From the NCBI RefSeq assembly GCF_000151665.1, contig NW_013171817.1, forward strand, positions 1-64,000: 64,000 nt of DNA, in the 5' to 3' direction. The translations under genes were made by a program, and so were the position numbers. Below, one piece after another: positions 49,212 through 63,160 of the stretch. The stretch comes from Blastocystis hominis (taxonomy: Eukaryota > Sar > Bigyra > Opalinata > Blastocystidae). Each line of letters begins with the position of its first letter. Within the stretch, counting starts at the first letter, position 1. The notes under the pieces were generated by a model. The model saw nothing but the letters and a program-made list of their open reading frames with translations. It ran no database searches and was not told the DNA's origin.

Positions 49212-52094
49212 TTACCCCAAAGTAGAGTCGTAGTTGTTGTTGTGTTTGTAATAAACACCAGACTGTTGTTGCAGCCTTTGGATTGCTTTTTCCATTCGCT
49301 TTGACTTTTCTTTCCTAACAAAACTTTTACTCTTGTATTGAAGCAAGTCTGTGATTCTGCCGATTATATCGCAAACCAATCACTTACTGTATCTGGGTAG
49401 AGCGATCCTGGTTCCGGATCGCAGGATCGACCATTCTTCGAATCCGTTCATAATCGACTCCACTTCTTCGCTCACAAAACTCGCTCAGCAGATCCATCCG
49501 GACCGAACTCCACGAGAAAGGCTCTAAGCTCGTATCCACAGCAGGGAATAAGAAAGCATTCACGATTGCCTACAGTTCACCCCTCCCAAAACCGCGACTT
49601 GTCTTCCAAAATCAGGCTCAAATTCGAGGAGGTCGAGTTTCTTGCGATGCTTTCTAACATACTCGAGCATTTCAGCAGTGGCACGCTCACTGACCGAGGA
49701 CCCATCGGCCATGGATTTTAGCTCGGTCAAGCTACGTGTGAATGAAGACTGAATGAAAGAACATGGATGGAAGGGATTGGACTTCCGATAACGAAGGGAA
49801 AAACGACAGCAACTCCATCGCCATCACTCCACCCAAGCCTTTCACTCCCTACCATTCTCAAATGTTGCTAAAACATATTCCTACTTCGCAATAATCACAT
49901 CCGAGAAGAAGAGCCAATTCGATGATTCGATTTCGATTCAATCCTCGTTCCTTTTCGATGTCTTCGATTTTGTACACTTCAACAAACCGATTGTCCACAA
50001 AGAAATTGCGGTACATGGTCTTTCCGCCGAAAGCAAACACATCCGAATCATTGCTAATCACTCCGTCCACTAACTCCATTAGATCCAGAAAGGCACACTG
50101 AGCTTCTGCTTCTCCCGGAGCGAATACATATGGAATTCCAAAAATGTGCAGGATTTCGACGATATCCATAATGATGTTTTCTGACACAAAGGCGTTTTGG
50201 CTTGAAAAGTGTCGGTACTTTTGAGAGAGATCTTTTCGAATCTGTTGGAGCTGCTCAGCGGATGCTTCGAGGATCGTTTTGATGTGTTCTTCCTGTTCGG
50301 ATGGTTTGGTTTCCGGTTTTGTAGCTTTTGTCTTTAACGCGATATCTCCATTTTTGCTGACTTCCAAGAGATATTTGTCCTCCTTCACCTCTTTGGGGAT
50401 GGGAGAAAGAGGGACTGAAGACGTGGATTCGATGAGTGATGGAGAAGCAATAGAAGTGATTTCTTTCGCTTCTGTTGATTCATGTGAATGACCAGGGGGA
50501 ATGAGATTGTTTGATTCATTTAATGCATTCAATTCGACTCTTCTTTTTGATTCATTCGATACTTTTAGATCATTGGAATCATTGGATTCATTGGATTCAT
50601 TGGATTCATTGGATTCATTGGATTCTCCTTCAATTCGATTCTTCGAAAAAGCCATAGGATTCGCTTCTTTCACTTCTCCATTTTCCACAATTTCTTTCAT
50701 TCCTTTCCCATCCATTTTCTTCAATTCTTCCTCTAGTTTGACATCCAAACTACGATTATTATCATCATCATCACTTTCATCCTCTTTTTCTTTTTCTCTT
50801 CCATTCCATTCATTCATTCCTTTCCCAACTCCCTCGATTTCGTCCATTTGCTTATTCATCTCCTTTAGCAACTCATTTTCGTCCTTCATTTCCTTTAACA
50901 TCATCGAAAACTCTGCATCGCCTGTGATGTCTACGCCAACTTCATCGGGATAACGTCTCACAGACGGATCATCCACACTGATTAAATCTTTCAAATTCGT
51001 GTATAACATCACTTTTCCGATCTCTTCGTCCTTTTCATCGTCCCTTTCTGCCTCTATTTTCAAACTCGGATGAAGCAGTGAATCCAAATACTCATCGTTT
51101 ATTCGCTTTCGCTTTGCCTCGAACTCATCTCGAATCGGAGTCACCTCGATTTCCTCGATTTCATCCACATGCCATCGCTTCTCAATCATATCATTGAACG
51201 GGTTTGCGTTCTCTTTGAAATAGTACTCAAAGCCATTCATCACAGTCGACGACATGGACATTTCGCGCTCCTGCTCCTCGCGCAATAGCTGATAGACCTG
51301 CTTCATCACAATCGATCGAAAGCGATTGGCTTCCAGCTGGCGATGACTCAGTTCTTCAGGGTCATCGGAACAACCTTGGAGGAATTGCATCACTCTTTTT
51401 TGAAGATAGCTTTGGAGAATGGCGAGCAAACGGGAACGCTGTGATTTGGGAACTTCGTAGATTTGGGGAGTGTTAACGGCGATGTGGAGAACCTCCTCTA
51501 CCATTCAACCCAAATATTGCAGAGACTCTTATAAGGCAGATCGATATAGATTATTTCTCGGTCCGAGTAGGTAAAATTGTATAGATTACTGAGTTTGGCT
51601 TCCTGGTCATCAATTCCTTCTCTTTCGTCTTCTCCATCGCTCTCAAATTCTGGGTCATTTACAATATCTCTATTCTCTTTTGTCTCGACCGAATCGACGT
51701 TCTACAACTTATTTCAAGTAAAAATGCACACTCCTGATTTCACCTTTTCTACCAGGTTTGCTAGAGCCATTTCTTGCTGAATCTCGTTCATCTTCGTCTT
51801 TGCTCTTTCGGCCTTTTCCCTTCTCCGCTTCAGGGTCTGCTTTTTTAACGCAGGGGCATCTCCATCGAAGACAATAACGGGCTTTATTCCGTAAAATATG
51901 AGTTTACACAGCCGAAAGATGACAATATAGATATGAGCATTGGGGACCGTTTCTCCTGTTGGAGTACGCATCGCATGAATGATCTGGTGGAGCCAGATGC
52001 TGATGTCCACTGCCAACCGTTTCCCGCGCATGCATTCAATGGAAACATTTCTTCCGGACGGTTCTATAAGAGTCCAAAAGTTCTGGATTCCCAT
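49212..52094 (-). CDS. XPG/Rad2-family structure-specific nuclease
   Basis: It opens MGIQNFWTLIEPSGR, the XPG N-terminal domain, with KRLAVDISIWLHQII (catalytic Asp) and PVIVFDGDAPALKKQTL. A long acidic spacer follows (51,500-50,300), including NESNESNESNDSND encoded by the GAAT unit, as expected for the XPG spacer. The I-domain reads FGIPYVFAPGEAEAQCAFLD, DGVISNDSDVFAFGG, then LGCDYCEGVKGLGGVMAMEL across a 36-nt intron. C-terminal exons include DPAIRNQDRSTQ and SKRMEKAIQRLQQQ. At least seven introns of 29-36 nt keep the frame (one near 51,500 between IYIDLPYK and EVLHIAVNTPQ). It cuts 3' of bubbles in nucleotide-excision repair. Confidence 0.9.
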
Positions 52095-52159
52095 ACAAAA
52101 ACGTCTCTGTGTTAGGCAACGAAATCAGTGTTGCAAGCTTTCTAGCGCTCCTTTTTCTC

Positions 52160-52167
52160 AACAAACA
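52160..52167 (-). terminator. Host 3'-end motif TGTTTGTT (RRM gene)
   Basis: About 15 nt after the RRM gene stop and before the XPG start. Confidence 0.6.
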
Positions 52168-52181
52168 GTCCATTTATTCTT

Positions 52182-53478
52182 CTATCCTCCTTTCTTTCCC
52201 TTCTGAGCGTTCATCTTGTTAAACCGCTGCTTTTTGGTTTCCTTCTCCTTCTTCATCGTTTTCTTCTCCATTCTTTTCATTTTCTTCTGTTCCTTTCGGT
52301 TCGCCTGTCGATCCAGCACTTTCTTATCCTGCAGCTCCTTCACTCCAAGCGTTCGACCCATCATCTGCGCATCATCTCTCTCCGCGGCTCCTACCTCCAT
52401 TCCATCCTTCTCCAACGCCTGCTTCGCCTGCTTCGCGTTCTCAAACTCCACCGCTCTACCTCTCACCGCACTTCCTCGCCTCTACCCATATCCCGCGATT
52501 TTTCCGTTATTTCGGCGCACGAAAAACACGCTTCGAATCGTTCCGCACCCCTTGAACGCTTCTCTGAGTTGCTCCTCCGTGCAGGAGAAGGGAATTCCGT
52601 TCACAAAGCTGTGGATGAAGCAAAGGGGAGAAAAAATACACAGAGTGAGCGGGAATGAGTTTGCGAATGGCCTGCTTCTCGTCCTGCGCTTGCGATCGCA
52701 GCGCGGCTCGGTGCTCCTGCTTCTGCTGCTGCTCGATCTCATGCTTGGAAGGAGCTTTGGAAGGAGCTTTGGAAGGAGCTTCAGCATCTTCCTCACTCTC
52801 TTCTTCTTCCTCTTCTTCCTCGCTCATTTCTTCCTCTTCCTTCTCTTCTTCTTCTTCTGACTCTTCTTCTTCCTTTTCTTCCTCTTCTTCCTCCTTCTCC
52901 TCCTCCTTCTCCTCACTCATTTCCTCTTCCTTCTCCTCCTCCTCCATTTCTTTCTCTTCACTCTCTTCCTCATCAGAACCCTCATCGGAATCATCATCTG
53001 ATTCATCGGAATCGTTCATTTCCTTTTCCATCTTTCTCATCCACTTATCCGGATTGTCACTCATCTTCTTTAGGGCTTCATCCAACTATTCCTTACTGCA
53101 AAACAACGCACATTACGCGTTCATCCATATCCGAATCATCATACGGATTCCATGACTTTTCAATTTCACTGTCAACTTCAATCTCCTCATCATCCTATAC
53201 ATCACCAAATCGAATTATAATTCACGCTATTCACTTCAAACTGTGCCTTTGAATCAATCTCCTTCGATGATAACATTGAACTCAAGCCTCCAGGCTGATA
53301 CGCGTCAGACGCTGTAGTATCGGCCTTCTTTTCGGTTTCTACAGGCTTCTCCTCCTTCTTTTCTAAATATTACTTCGAATTATGCAAAACTACCTATAAT
53401 CGTTGTTTTCTCTTCCTCCACCTTTGGAGTCTCCTTTACTTCCTTCTTTCCCTTCTTTTTGTTATTTTTCTTCGCCAT
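52182..53478 (-). CDS. Acidic, lysine-rich RRM protein, probably nucleolar
   Basis: It starts ATG 53478 (MAKKNKKKGKKEVKE). Introns of about 30-31 nt (near 53,390, 53,200, 53,100, 52,620 and 52,490) join a segment GGLSSMLSSKEIDSK, a linker WNPYDDSDMDERLDEALKKM, a 100-residue glutamate/serine tract and an RRM: FVNGIPFSCTEEQLREAF, CGTIRSVFFVRRNNGKI, GAVEFENAKQAKQALEKDG. The C-terminus is lysine-rich (KKMKRMEKKTMKKEKETKK). The order acidic tract, single RRM, basic tail resembles nucleolin-like or Nop12/RBM34-like ribosome-assembly proteins; no closer match is claimed. Only 43 nt separate its start from the end of the upstream PSD gene. Confidence 0.75.
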
Positions 53479-53510
53479 TTCCGAAATCCGAGCCAAAAAA
53501 CGAAATTTCT

Positions 53511-53518
53511 AACAAACA
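53511..53518 (-). terminator. Host 3'-end motif TGTTTGTT (PSD gene)
   Basis: Only 3 nt beyond the encoded TAA, so cleavage five bases before the motif would fall within the stop codon and poly(A) would rebuild it. Confidence 0.65.
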
Positions 53519-53521
53519 GAA

Positions 53522-55253
53522 TTACCACAAATCAGGATCCTTCTCTCCCTCCACGGGAACAAGCAGCCACTCCTCCTCCTCTTCCTCCACTTCTTCCTTC
53601 TGCGTTGTCTCCACTTCCGGAACCACCTCGCTAATCATCACTTCCAACACTGTCGGAAATTCCTCCGGTTTCTCCAACTCGTTTCCCTTCTCTATTTCCA
53701 CGGTTTCCACGGTCTCCACAGTCTCCACAGTCTCCACCTCTTCTTGACCTTCCATCCTCTTCATCTCCTCCCCAGTTTCCACCATTTCCCCAGTTTCCCC
53801 AGTTTCCCCATTTCCACCAGACATGATCTCCTCTCTCGTCTGCATCCTCTCTCCGGTTTCCCCGTTTCCCCGTTTCCCCATTTCCACCATAGCGGGATAC
53901 TCGGAGTCCACGATCTCCCGGACTCTCTCCGAGCGTCGTACGAACCCGATGGGCTGTCCTACGCGCACCTTCTCGCCCGGCTTCACCAGCCAGGTGAACT
54001 GCGGCGCCTCGAAGGCCAGCACCACCGTGGACCCCAGCGCGAACGTCCCGACTCGCTCGCCCTGCGCGGCCTTCCACGGCGCCTCGAACACGCGCCGATG
54101 CACATGGCCCTCATACAACAGCTCGTGCGGAAGATTGGTGCGCACGGAATCTCCGGCGATGCGGATGGACCCCACATTGTACGCTCCCACCATGCCCAGC
54201 GCGAAGGACCCGTACGGCCACTCTCCCGCCAGAACCACGCGCTCGTTCAGCGTGAAGAGGCCTTTCACGTGCGCCGCATAGGCCTCCAGAACGGGCAGCA
54301 AGCGGCCAGGGACGTGGACGCGCTCCTCGATGGCCAGTCCCGCGGGAGCGTGGATGTGGTGGTAGTCCGCGGGAGAGAGGTAGAGCACGGCGGAATATAG
54401 CGAGTTGGAAGGGTCTGCGGGGGACGCGGAGCTGGGCATTGCCTACCTCGCATGCGGAAGGGGTGCGAAAGGAAGGAGCGGAGCGAGTAGCGCACGCCTT
54501 TGACCTGGCGAAGCTGCACGGAGTCGGAGGGATGCAGATGCTCTTCCAGAACGGATACGGTGCCGTCGACGGGAGACAGCAAAAGCTCGTCGCACGGCAG
54601 AATCGGACGCGCCTGGGATGGGGAGAGGAGAGAGAGAGGGTACGGAGGGTTTGAGAGAGCGAGTGAAGAAGGAGTTGGGCGTTTCGTAGTCTTCGAAGGT
54701 GCCGCTGGGATCAAAAGGGAGAGAGAGAGAAATACGCGAATTCGGTAACGTCGATACCCACCCATTTGGAGACACGCGAGTAGAGCGGCTCACGCCATTT
54801 TAAAGGACTAGGATGAAGGCAGAGTGGAAAGAAGTACACTTTGATATCCATAAGCTTGCCCAGCAAACGACTTCCCGTTCGAGTTAACAGCATTGTGTGG
54901 GCAGCGACCTACGACAGAGTCGATTGCGGGTTTCGAGCATACCTGTTTAGGTGTTAATGTTTCCACCTCATACGCGGTGGGATCTTCAAGACTTTCAATA
55001 TAGGCATTTTTATCATACGGGTGGGTGTAGGCGTAGTAGGTAATTCCACCGATCGCAACTAATCCTTGAAATCACAAAGCATGGGAGAAAAACGTACCGA
55101 CCGTAGTCGGAGTGATAAATCTTCTGTAAAACGGCTTTGAACCTACGGATGAGCAAAAATACAAAATAGCGAAGCACTCTTGGCAGATGCAAACAAACAT
55201 CGACTTATCGCCTTTCCCGAAGTGGCCCGTGTTGCTCGTACGACCGTAAACAT
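53522..55253 (-). CDS. Mitochondrial phosphatidylserine decarboxylase
   Basis: It starts ATG 55253 with a basic presequence (MFTVVRATRATSGKAISR), then across a 35-nt intron YRRFITPTTV and a membrane helix (VAIGGITYYAY). The PSD domain follows over several 30-35-nt introns: LLTRTGSRLLGKLMDIKVPL, PNSFFTRSLKPSARPI, LLLSPVDGTVSVLEE, QVKGVRYSL, LYLSPADYHHIHAPAG, ERVVLAGEWPYGSFALGM and TFALGSTVVLAFEAP. LGST is the self-cleavage site that makes the pyruvoyl group. The enzyme converts phosphatidylserine to phosphatidylethanolamine in the inner membrane. After the usual end there is an odd acidic tail of over 100 residues with NGETGE and ETVETVETVE repeats. Stop TAA is at 53,522. Confidence 0.93.
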
Positions 55254-55290
55254 AATCTAAAACCAATCCCAAAAGTCACGAGCTGTTTAA

Positions 55291-55298
55291 AACAAACA
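55291..55298 (-). terminator. Host 3'-end motif TGTTTGTT that ends the YqhD-like gene
   Basis: It lies 4 nt beyond the T that poly(A) addition would turn into TAA. There is no in-frame encoded stop before the motif. Confidence 0.75.
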
Positions 55299-55302
55299 CT
55301 CC

Positions 55303-56648
55303 AGAAGCTCTTCTCGATGATGGTTCTCACATCTTCCGGCTTAATCGCCTTGTTTTCTCCGAGGAGCATTCCCTTCTGCGTGAACCTTCCCTAAACACCC
55401 ATCCACACGCCTACTTCTCCACCACGCGATCAATCCACGATCTGTCCTCTCTCTGGTCGAACTCGCGGATATGCGTCTTCATTCCCATATCCTCCTCATA
55501 GAACCGCACCAACGCCTCGATCGCCTTCCTGGCAATCTCCTCCTCCGTCCCCTCCTGGATTCCGAACACTCTGCGTCCCATCTGCGCCAATTTTCCCTTC
55601 TTCGCCTCGAATTGGAACTCCAAAACGCGCGGCTGGATGCACGCCAGCGTCCGCGCGTGGTCCATCCCGAGGAACGCCGTCAGCTCGTGGCCAATCTTGT
55701 GCGTCGCCCAGTCGTCCTGCACGCCCTGGCAGATCCATCGGTTCAATGCCTGCGTGGAGGCCCACATGATGTTGGCGCGCGCAGCGTAGTCAGAAGGCGA
55801 GGCGATCACTTTGCGACCCTGAGGGATGAGAAAAGAAGGAGAGAGAAAGGGTACGTTCTCCATTAACACGAGAAGAAGCGCTTCTGCGTAGCGGTCCTGG
55901 ACATCGGCGTCTAGAGAGGGAAGAGAGGGAGGGAGAGGAGTACGTGTGCAGGTGGTGAGGTATTGCTCGCAGACATGGACGATCGAGTCGATGACTCCGT
56001 TGATCGTCTGGCGCAGAGGAAGCGACATGGTGGTGTCAGGATCCAGAATCGACCACTGAGGGAAAAGGAGAGGACTGTAAATTGAGTATTTGCACTGAAA
56101 ATAAAAGGAAAAGGCAAGAAGTACGTTAAGAGCTCTTCTTGAAATGACAGCACCCCAGTTGCTTTCGGAACCTGTCTAGAAGTAAAAAATAGAAGGAGAA
56201 TGATTACTGCGGGAAGAGTCATCACACAACCCATAGGAATAGCAACCTCCACTCCAGCACCTGCGGAAAGAACCAGTTCCCAAAGGTCTTCTGATTTGGT
56301 ATACTGGCATGCAGCAGCAATAAACTTGGTGCCATCAGCGACAGAACCTCCGCCAACTGCCAACAAAAAGACACGGGACATATCAAGCTTACGAATCTGA
56401 TCTACCGCCTTCACCAGAGTATCAAAATCGGGATTGGCTTCGATTCCACCAAATTCGATGATTTCGTAGCCTTCGAGCGCCTTCATCACTTGGTCATAGA
56501 CTCCGTTTCTCTTTATGCTACCACCTCCATAGGTCATGAACACAAGTCGATCTTTGTCGATAAGGTTCGGAAGCTGAGCAATCTGACCTCTACCAAACAA
56601 AATACGAGTAGGATTCGCGTAATTAAAGTTTCCAATACCACAACTCAT
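55303..56648 (-). CDS. YqhD-like iron-dependent alcohol dehydrogenase, no encoded stop
   Basis: It starts ATG 56648 (MSCGIGNFNYANPTRILFG). Five introns of 30-36 nt lie near 56,190, 56,120, 55,930, 55,830 and 55,420. Family motifs: FMTYGGGSIKRNGVYDQV, LLAVGGGSVADGTKFIA, ATGSESNWGAVI, FPQWSILDPDTTMSLP, and the iron ligands in DDWATHKIGHELTAFLGMDH. The chain follows bacterial YqhD closely to its end (MLLGENKAIKPEDV, RTIIEKSF), suggesting bacterial origin. YqhD enzymes reduce aldehydes with NADPH. The expected C-terminus is followed by TTC TGGAG TGTTTGTT. The frame then runs on beyond the start of the PSD gene, so the stop must come from polyadenylation (T or TG plus A). Confidence 0.9.
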
Positions 56649-56678
56649 TTTTAAACTGAGAGTATAGAATATATAACA
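56649..56678. promoter_or_regulatory. 30-bp divergent promoter region
   Basis: Only 30 bp separate the ATG codons of the divergent YqhD-like and Hsp70 genes. It contains AGTATAGAATATATAAC, a possible TATA-like stretch. Both 5' leaders must be extremely short or overlap. Confidence 0.5.
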
Positions 56679-58268
56679 ATGGCTACTTCTCTTGTTTGTG
56701 GAATCGATTTGGGAACAAGTAATTCACTTTGTGCTGTAAGTTATGGTAGCACTCAGGAGCTTGTCAATATTGGAAGTTCAAAGACAGCAATATCATCTAC
56801 AGTCCAGTACGACAACAGTGGAGCTATTTTTGTGGGTGTTGAAGGAGGCGCAAAAGATTCTGTCACCATTCGGTTTGCAAAACGAATAATTGGTACGCCT
56901 GTGAATGAAATGGGTGAACTAGCCAAACTTTCGTATGGTAGCGAAATTGTGGAGCTGGCTGATCATTACGCTGGCTTTTTAATCAGACGCCATGGCAAAG
57001 AAGAAAGGATTGGACCAGTCGATGTAGAAGCGGAAATATTAAAAGAGATTCGCCATCACGTTAACAAGTATGTGAGTGATGGTTTTAGGAAGCTCTCTAC
57101 AGTCGTGGTTGGTGTCCCTGCCAAGTTTAACCAACTTCAACGAGAGTGTACTCTTGCAGCTTGTCGCAAAGTCTTTGAGGCGCCTATCAATGTAAAATTG
57201 CTTGATGAGCCTGTTGCTGCTATTATTCATTATTTCGAAAGTAACAGAAATTTCGAGCCAGGGCTTTATTTGGTATACGACTTTGGATCAGGAACTTTTG
57301 ATCTTACTTTAGTGAAATATGAAAAAGTAGATACTTATGACATTAAGGAAAGAGATGGAGATGACAAGTTAGGGGGCACAGATATTGACCAAGCACTATT
57401 GGAATATGTTTATATGATATCAAGGAATAAATATCACTTTGATTTGGAAGAGATGATAAACAAAAGCGAAAAGATGAAAGCGGTACTACTTAAACGATGT
57501 GAGGAGATGAAAATGATCATTGCAGCACGTGGTCAAGGCTCAATTGATATCACTGAATTCATACCAGAAGAAAACAGACCTGTTGCTGCTACTGATGATG
57601 ATGATGAAGTATCCATTACGATAGATAAACCAACATTTAATGCTCTTATTCAGAAAATTGTGGATAAAACTACTAATATGATTGACAAGTTGCTCGAGAA
57701 ATACAATAAGGATAACATTAAGGCCATTATTTTGGTTGGAGGAACAACCTCCATCCCTCTCATTTCCGAAACTCTTAGGAAAAAATATCAAATAAATATA
57801 AATGAAAATATAAGCAAAACGGATTGCGTGGCAAAAGGCGCCTGCATTTATGCTGGGAAAGAAGGGAATTTAGAGCCATCTTCCTCTGGAGTGTCTGCAA
57901 TCGAAGTCAAGACTACATCAAAGTGTTCATTTGGAGTTGCAGTGTTGGGAGGGAAGATTTGCCCACTCATCGACCGAGGAGAACAACTTCCCTGCAAGAA
58001 GAGCAAACTGTTCACTACGACAGAGGATGATCAGCAACTGATTTCTACAGCGATTTATGAGGGAGAAGGAGATTTTCAAAAGAATTGCCGACTTATCAAA
58101 ACTATCAAATTCGATGGAATAAAGAAGGCTAGGAAAGGAGTTCCGCGTATCCAAATTACATATGAGGTTGATGCATTTTATAACTTGACAGTTACTTGCA
58201 GTGAGATGATAAACGAGACGCAGTTCAAACCCTATATAAGTGAAACGTTGACTGTATCAACTGAATAA
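56679..58268 (+). CDS. Hsp70-family chaperone, intronless, short form
   Basis: 529 residues in one exon, unusual in this intron-rich region. ATPase motifs are present but diverged: phosphate-1 GIDLGTSNSLCAV, VVVGVPAKFNQLQR, LDEPVAAIIHYF, phosphate-2 VYDFGSGTFDLTLV and adenosine IILVGGTTSIPLI. The substrate-binding part is beta-type (SFGVAVLGGKICPLIDRGEQ, CRLIKTIKFDGI, ITYEVDAFYNLTVTC) and stops early, so the helical lid is missing. It ends ETLTVSTE without EEVD or KDEL. It resembles the cytosolic short Hsp70-like proteins of bacteria and protists. TGTTTGTT follows the stop at 58,281. Codon use is AT-richer than the SERCA gene next door. Confidence 0.88.
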   Translation: MATSLVCGIDLGTSNSLCAVSYGSTQELVNIGSSKTAISSTVQYDNSGAIFVGVEGGAKDSVTIRFAKRIIGTPVNEMGELAKLSYGSEIVELADHYAGFLIRRHGKEERIGPVDVEAEILKEIRHHVNKYVSDGFRKLSTVVVGVPAKFNQLQRECTLAACRKVFEAPINVKLLDEPVAAIIHYFESNRNFEPGLYLVYDFGSGTFDLTLVKYEKVDTYDIKERDGDDKLGGTDIDQALLEYVYMISRNKYHFDLEEMINKSEKMKAVLLKRCEEMKMIIAARGQGSIDITEFIPEENRPVAATDDDDEVSITIDKPTFNALIQKIVDKTTNMIDKLLEKYNKDNIKAIILVGGTTSIPLISETLRKKYQININENISKTDCVAKGACIYAGKEGNLEPSSSGVSAIEVKTTSKCSFGVAVLGGKICPLIDRGEQLPCKKSKLFTTTEDDQQLISTAIYEGEGDFQKNCRLIKTIKFDGIKKARKGVPRIQITYEVDAFYNLTVTCSEMINETQFKPYISETLTVSTE

Positions 58269-58280
58269 CTATTTTTTTCT

Positions 58281-58288
58281 TGTTTGTT
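58281..58288 (+). terminator. Host 3'-end motif TGTTTGTT (Hsp70 gene)
   Basis: Twelve nucleotides lie between the TAA and the motif. Confidence 0.65.
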
Positions 58289-58352
58289 CGATGAATGCCC
58301 ATTTTTCTAGAATTTATTATTTGAAGTTTACGGAACCAAATTTTTTTGGAAA

Positions 58353-61659
<3,307 letters not shown>

Positions 61660-61670
61660 TCGGGGTGATG

Positions 61671-61678
61671 TGTTTGTT
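61671..61678 (+). terminator. Host 3'-end motif TGTTTGTT (SERCA gene)
   Basis: Eleven nucleotides lie between the TAA and the motif. Confidence 0.65.
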
Positions 61679-61984
61679 GAATACAGTGAATGGATTGGTT
61701 ACTTTGCAGTGGATAGGGATTAGGCAAAGAGCAAAGAGCAAGGAAAGCGATGCGTGAGAGAATCAATCAAATAATTCAAGTCGATTATGCATTATAACTA
61801 CTCTGGATGTTATTCTTTTTTCATCCATTGCTGTAAATTGAATGAAAGTATATATAAATAAGAAATATATATGATAGAAAAGGTATCAGAACAAGCAAAA
61901 ATAAACATAATGATTATTGAATGTAATGAAATCAAGTGTGTAGATTCAATACTGAAATGATAAATGGGCATCAGAATAAGAGTC
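61679..61984. other. Intergenic, no gene seen
   Basis: AT-rich spacer between the SERCA gene and the decayed MORN/LRR copy. Confidence 0.5.
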
Positions 61985-63160
61985 ATGGTTGATTTCGTGG
62001 ACAAGATCAGTGAGAATCGAAGAAACATCTAGGAACAATTGAAATCAAATCGATCAAACTATACTCGAAATTGATTTCCATTGAACTCTCTGGAATGAAC
62101 GAGGTAGCTTGACATTTTGAAGATTTGGAATAACTGAATATGATCAATATTCATTATTCAGAAATACTTTCCAATGTTACCCAACGAGGTGCATTGAAAC
62201 TATATTGTACAGAAGTTATTGATCTTAGATTTGGAAGATTTGCAAATCAAATCATTTAGAATCAATTCATTAATACTTCAAAGTATCTATGAACTTGAAT
62301 CATCACTGTCTTCAACGAATGTCCTATTATCCACTCTCCTTGTTTGAACTGCACGATTTATTATTCTTGTAGCACACTCCCATTCCATGACGTACATTAT
62401 TTTTAAATAACATTCCCTTAAATAGGATTGACTTTCCATCCGTGTCATATTCTGCTCCAGCTCTCTTTCCTGGATAGTTTTATTCCAAATAATCCAAGAA
62501 TTCTTTATCATGCACTCATGCACCATCTTTATAATCTATCATTGTATTATCATTTAAGAACTGTTTCAATACGTTGACTTCGTTTCCATCTTTCCATTCA
62601 TTCATTCGTGAAATCTTTCCAACTTCATAAAAATAAAGGATTCCTCAATGTTTTCCTTGATCATTCATCTTGTAAACACTTCGTAAGTGCAGTTTATTCA
62701 ACCATTTCTTCAATATCATTTACCCATTTCTCTGAAATGATATATGCTTAACTCATTGTTTTTATCGTGCAATCCGACGAATATTCCATTCCCTTGTTCA
62801 TTGTATTCCGTTCCTCTTCCATGTCGATATCCATTCTCGAGATAACCCTCATAGAAAAGGTTTCCAGACTGATTATACAGTTCACAGGGTCCAGAAATAT
62901 CGCCTTGAGAATACTACAATTTGGAAATTACACAATGTTAGGAGATTGTATTGTGTCATTTCCATTCAGTCTACCACCCTTCATTTATGTATGAATCCCA
63001 TATCCCTGATGTGGGTCGTCAGCACTTAAAATTACCATATTTTCACTCTTTGATATGAAGGCAAGGTGATTCCATTCAGATTTGCGAAAATGAATGATGA
63101 AAAAGTGAACTTTAATATTAAAAATAACATTGCTACTTGTATTGTTTTTCATTTTAGCAT
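61985..63160 (-). pseudogene. Decayed MORN/LRR gene (copy 4)
   Basis: Pieces of the whole family are recognisable in order on the minus strand. An N-terminal stretch with SADDPHQGYGIHT matches HVGSPHEGYSIET of copy 1. Next come MORN units (YEGYLENGYRHGRGTEYNE and EYDTDGKSILFKGMLF, VRHGMGVCYKNN), each ended by stops, and then LRR exons (LRSITSVQYSFNAPRW, IPNLQNVKLPRSF, VSSILTDLVHE). Several frames carry stops, at least one LRR unit is missing, and one splice acceptor has changed from TAG to CAA upstream of the ITSVQYSF exon. The last two introns still have GT-AG ends. It has lost the membrane and tandem-block region of copy 1, or never had it. Confidence 0.7.

Noticed and set aside
55192-55199. 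Second TGTTTGTT with TAA five bases upstream, as the YqhD-like gene end
   Set aside because: It lies inside the PSD presequence exon, about 95 nt beyond where YqhD similarity ends; the nearer motif at 55,291 fits the protein end.
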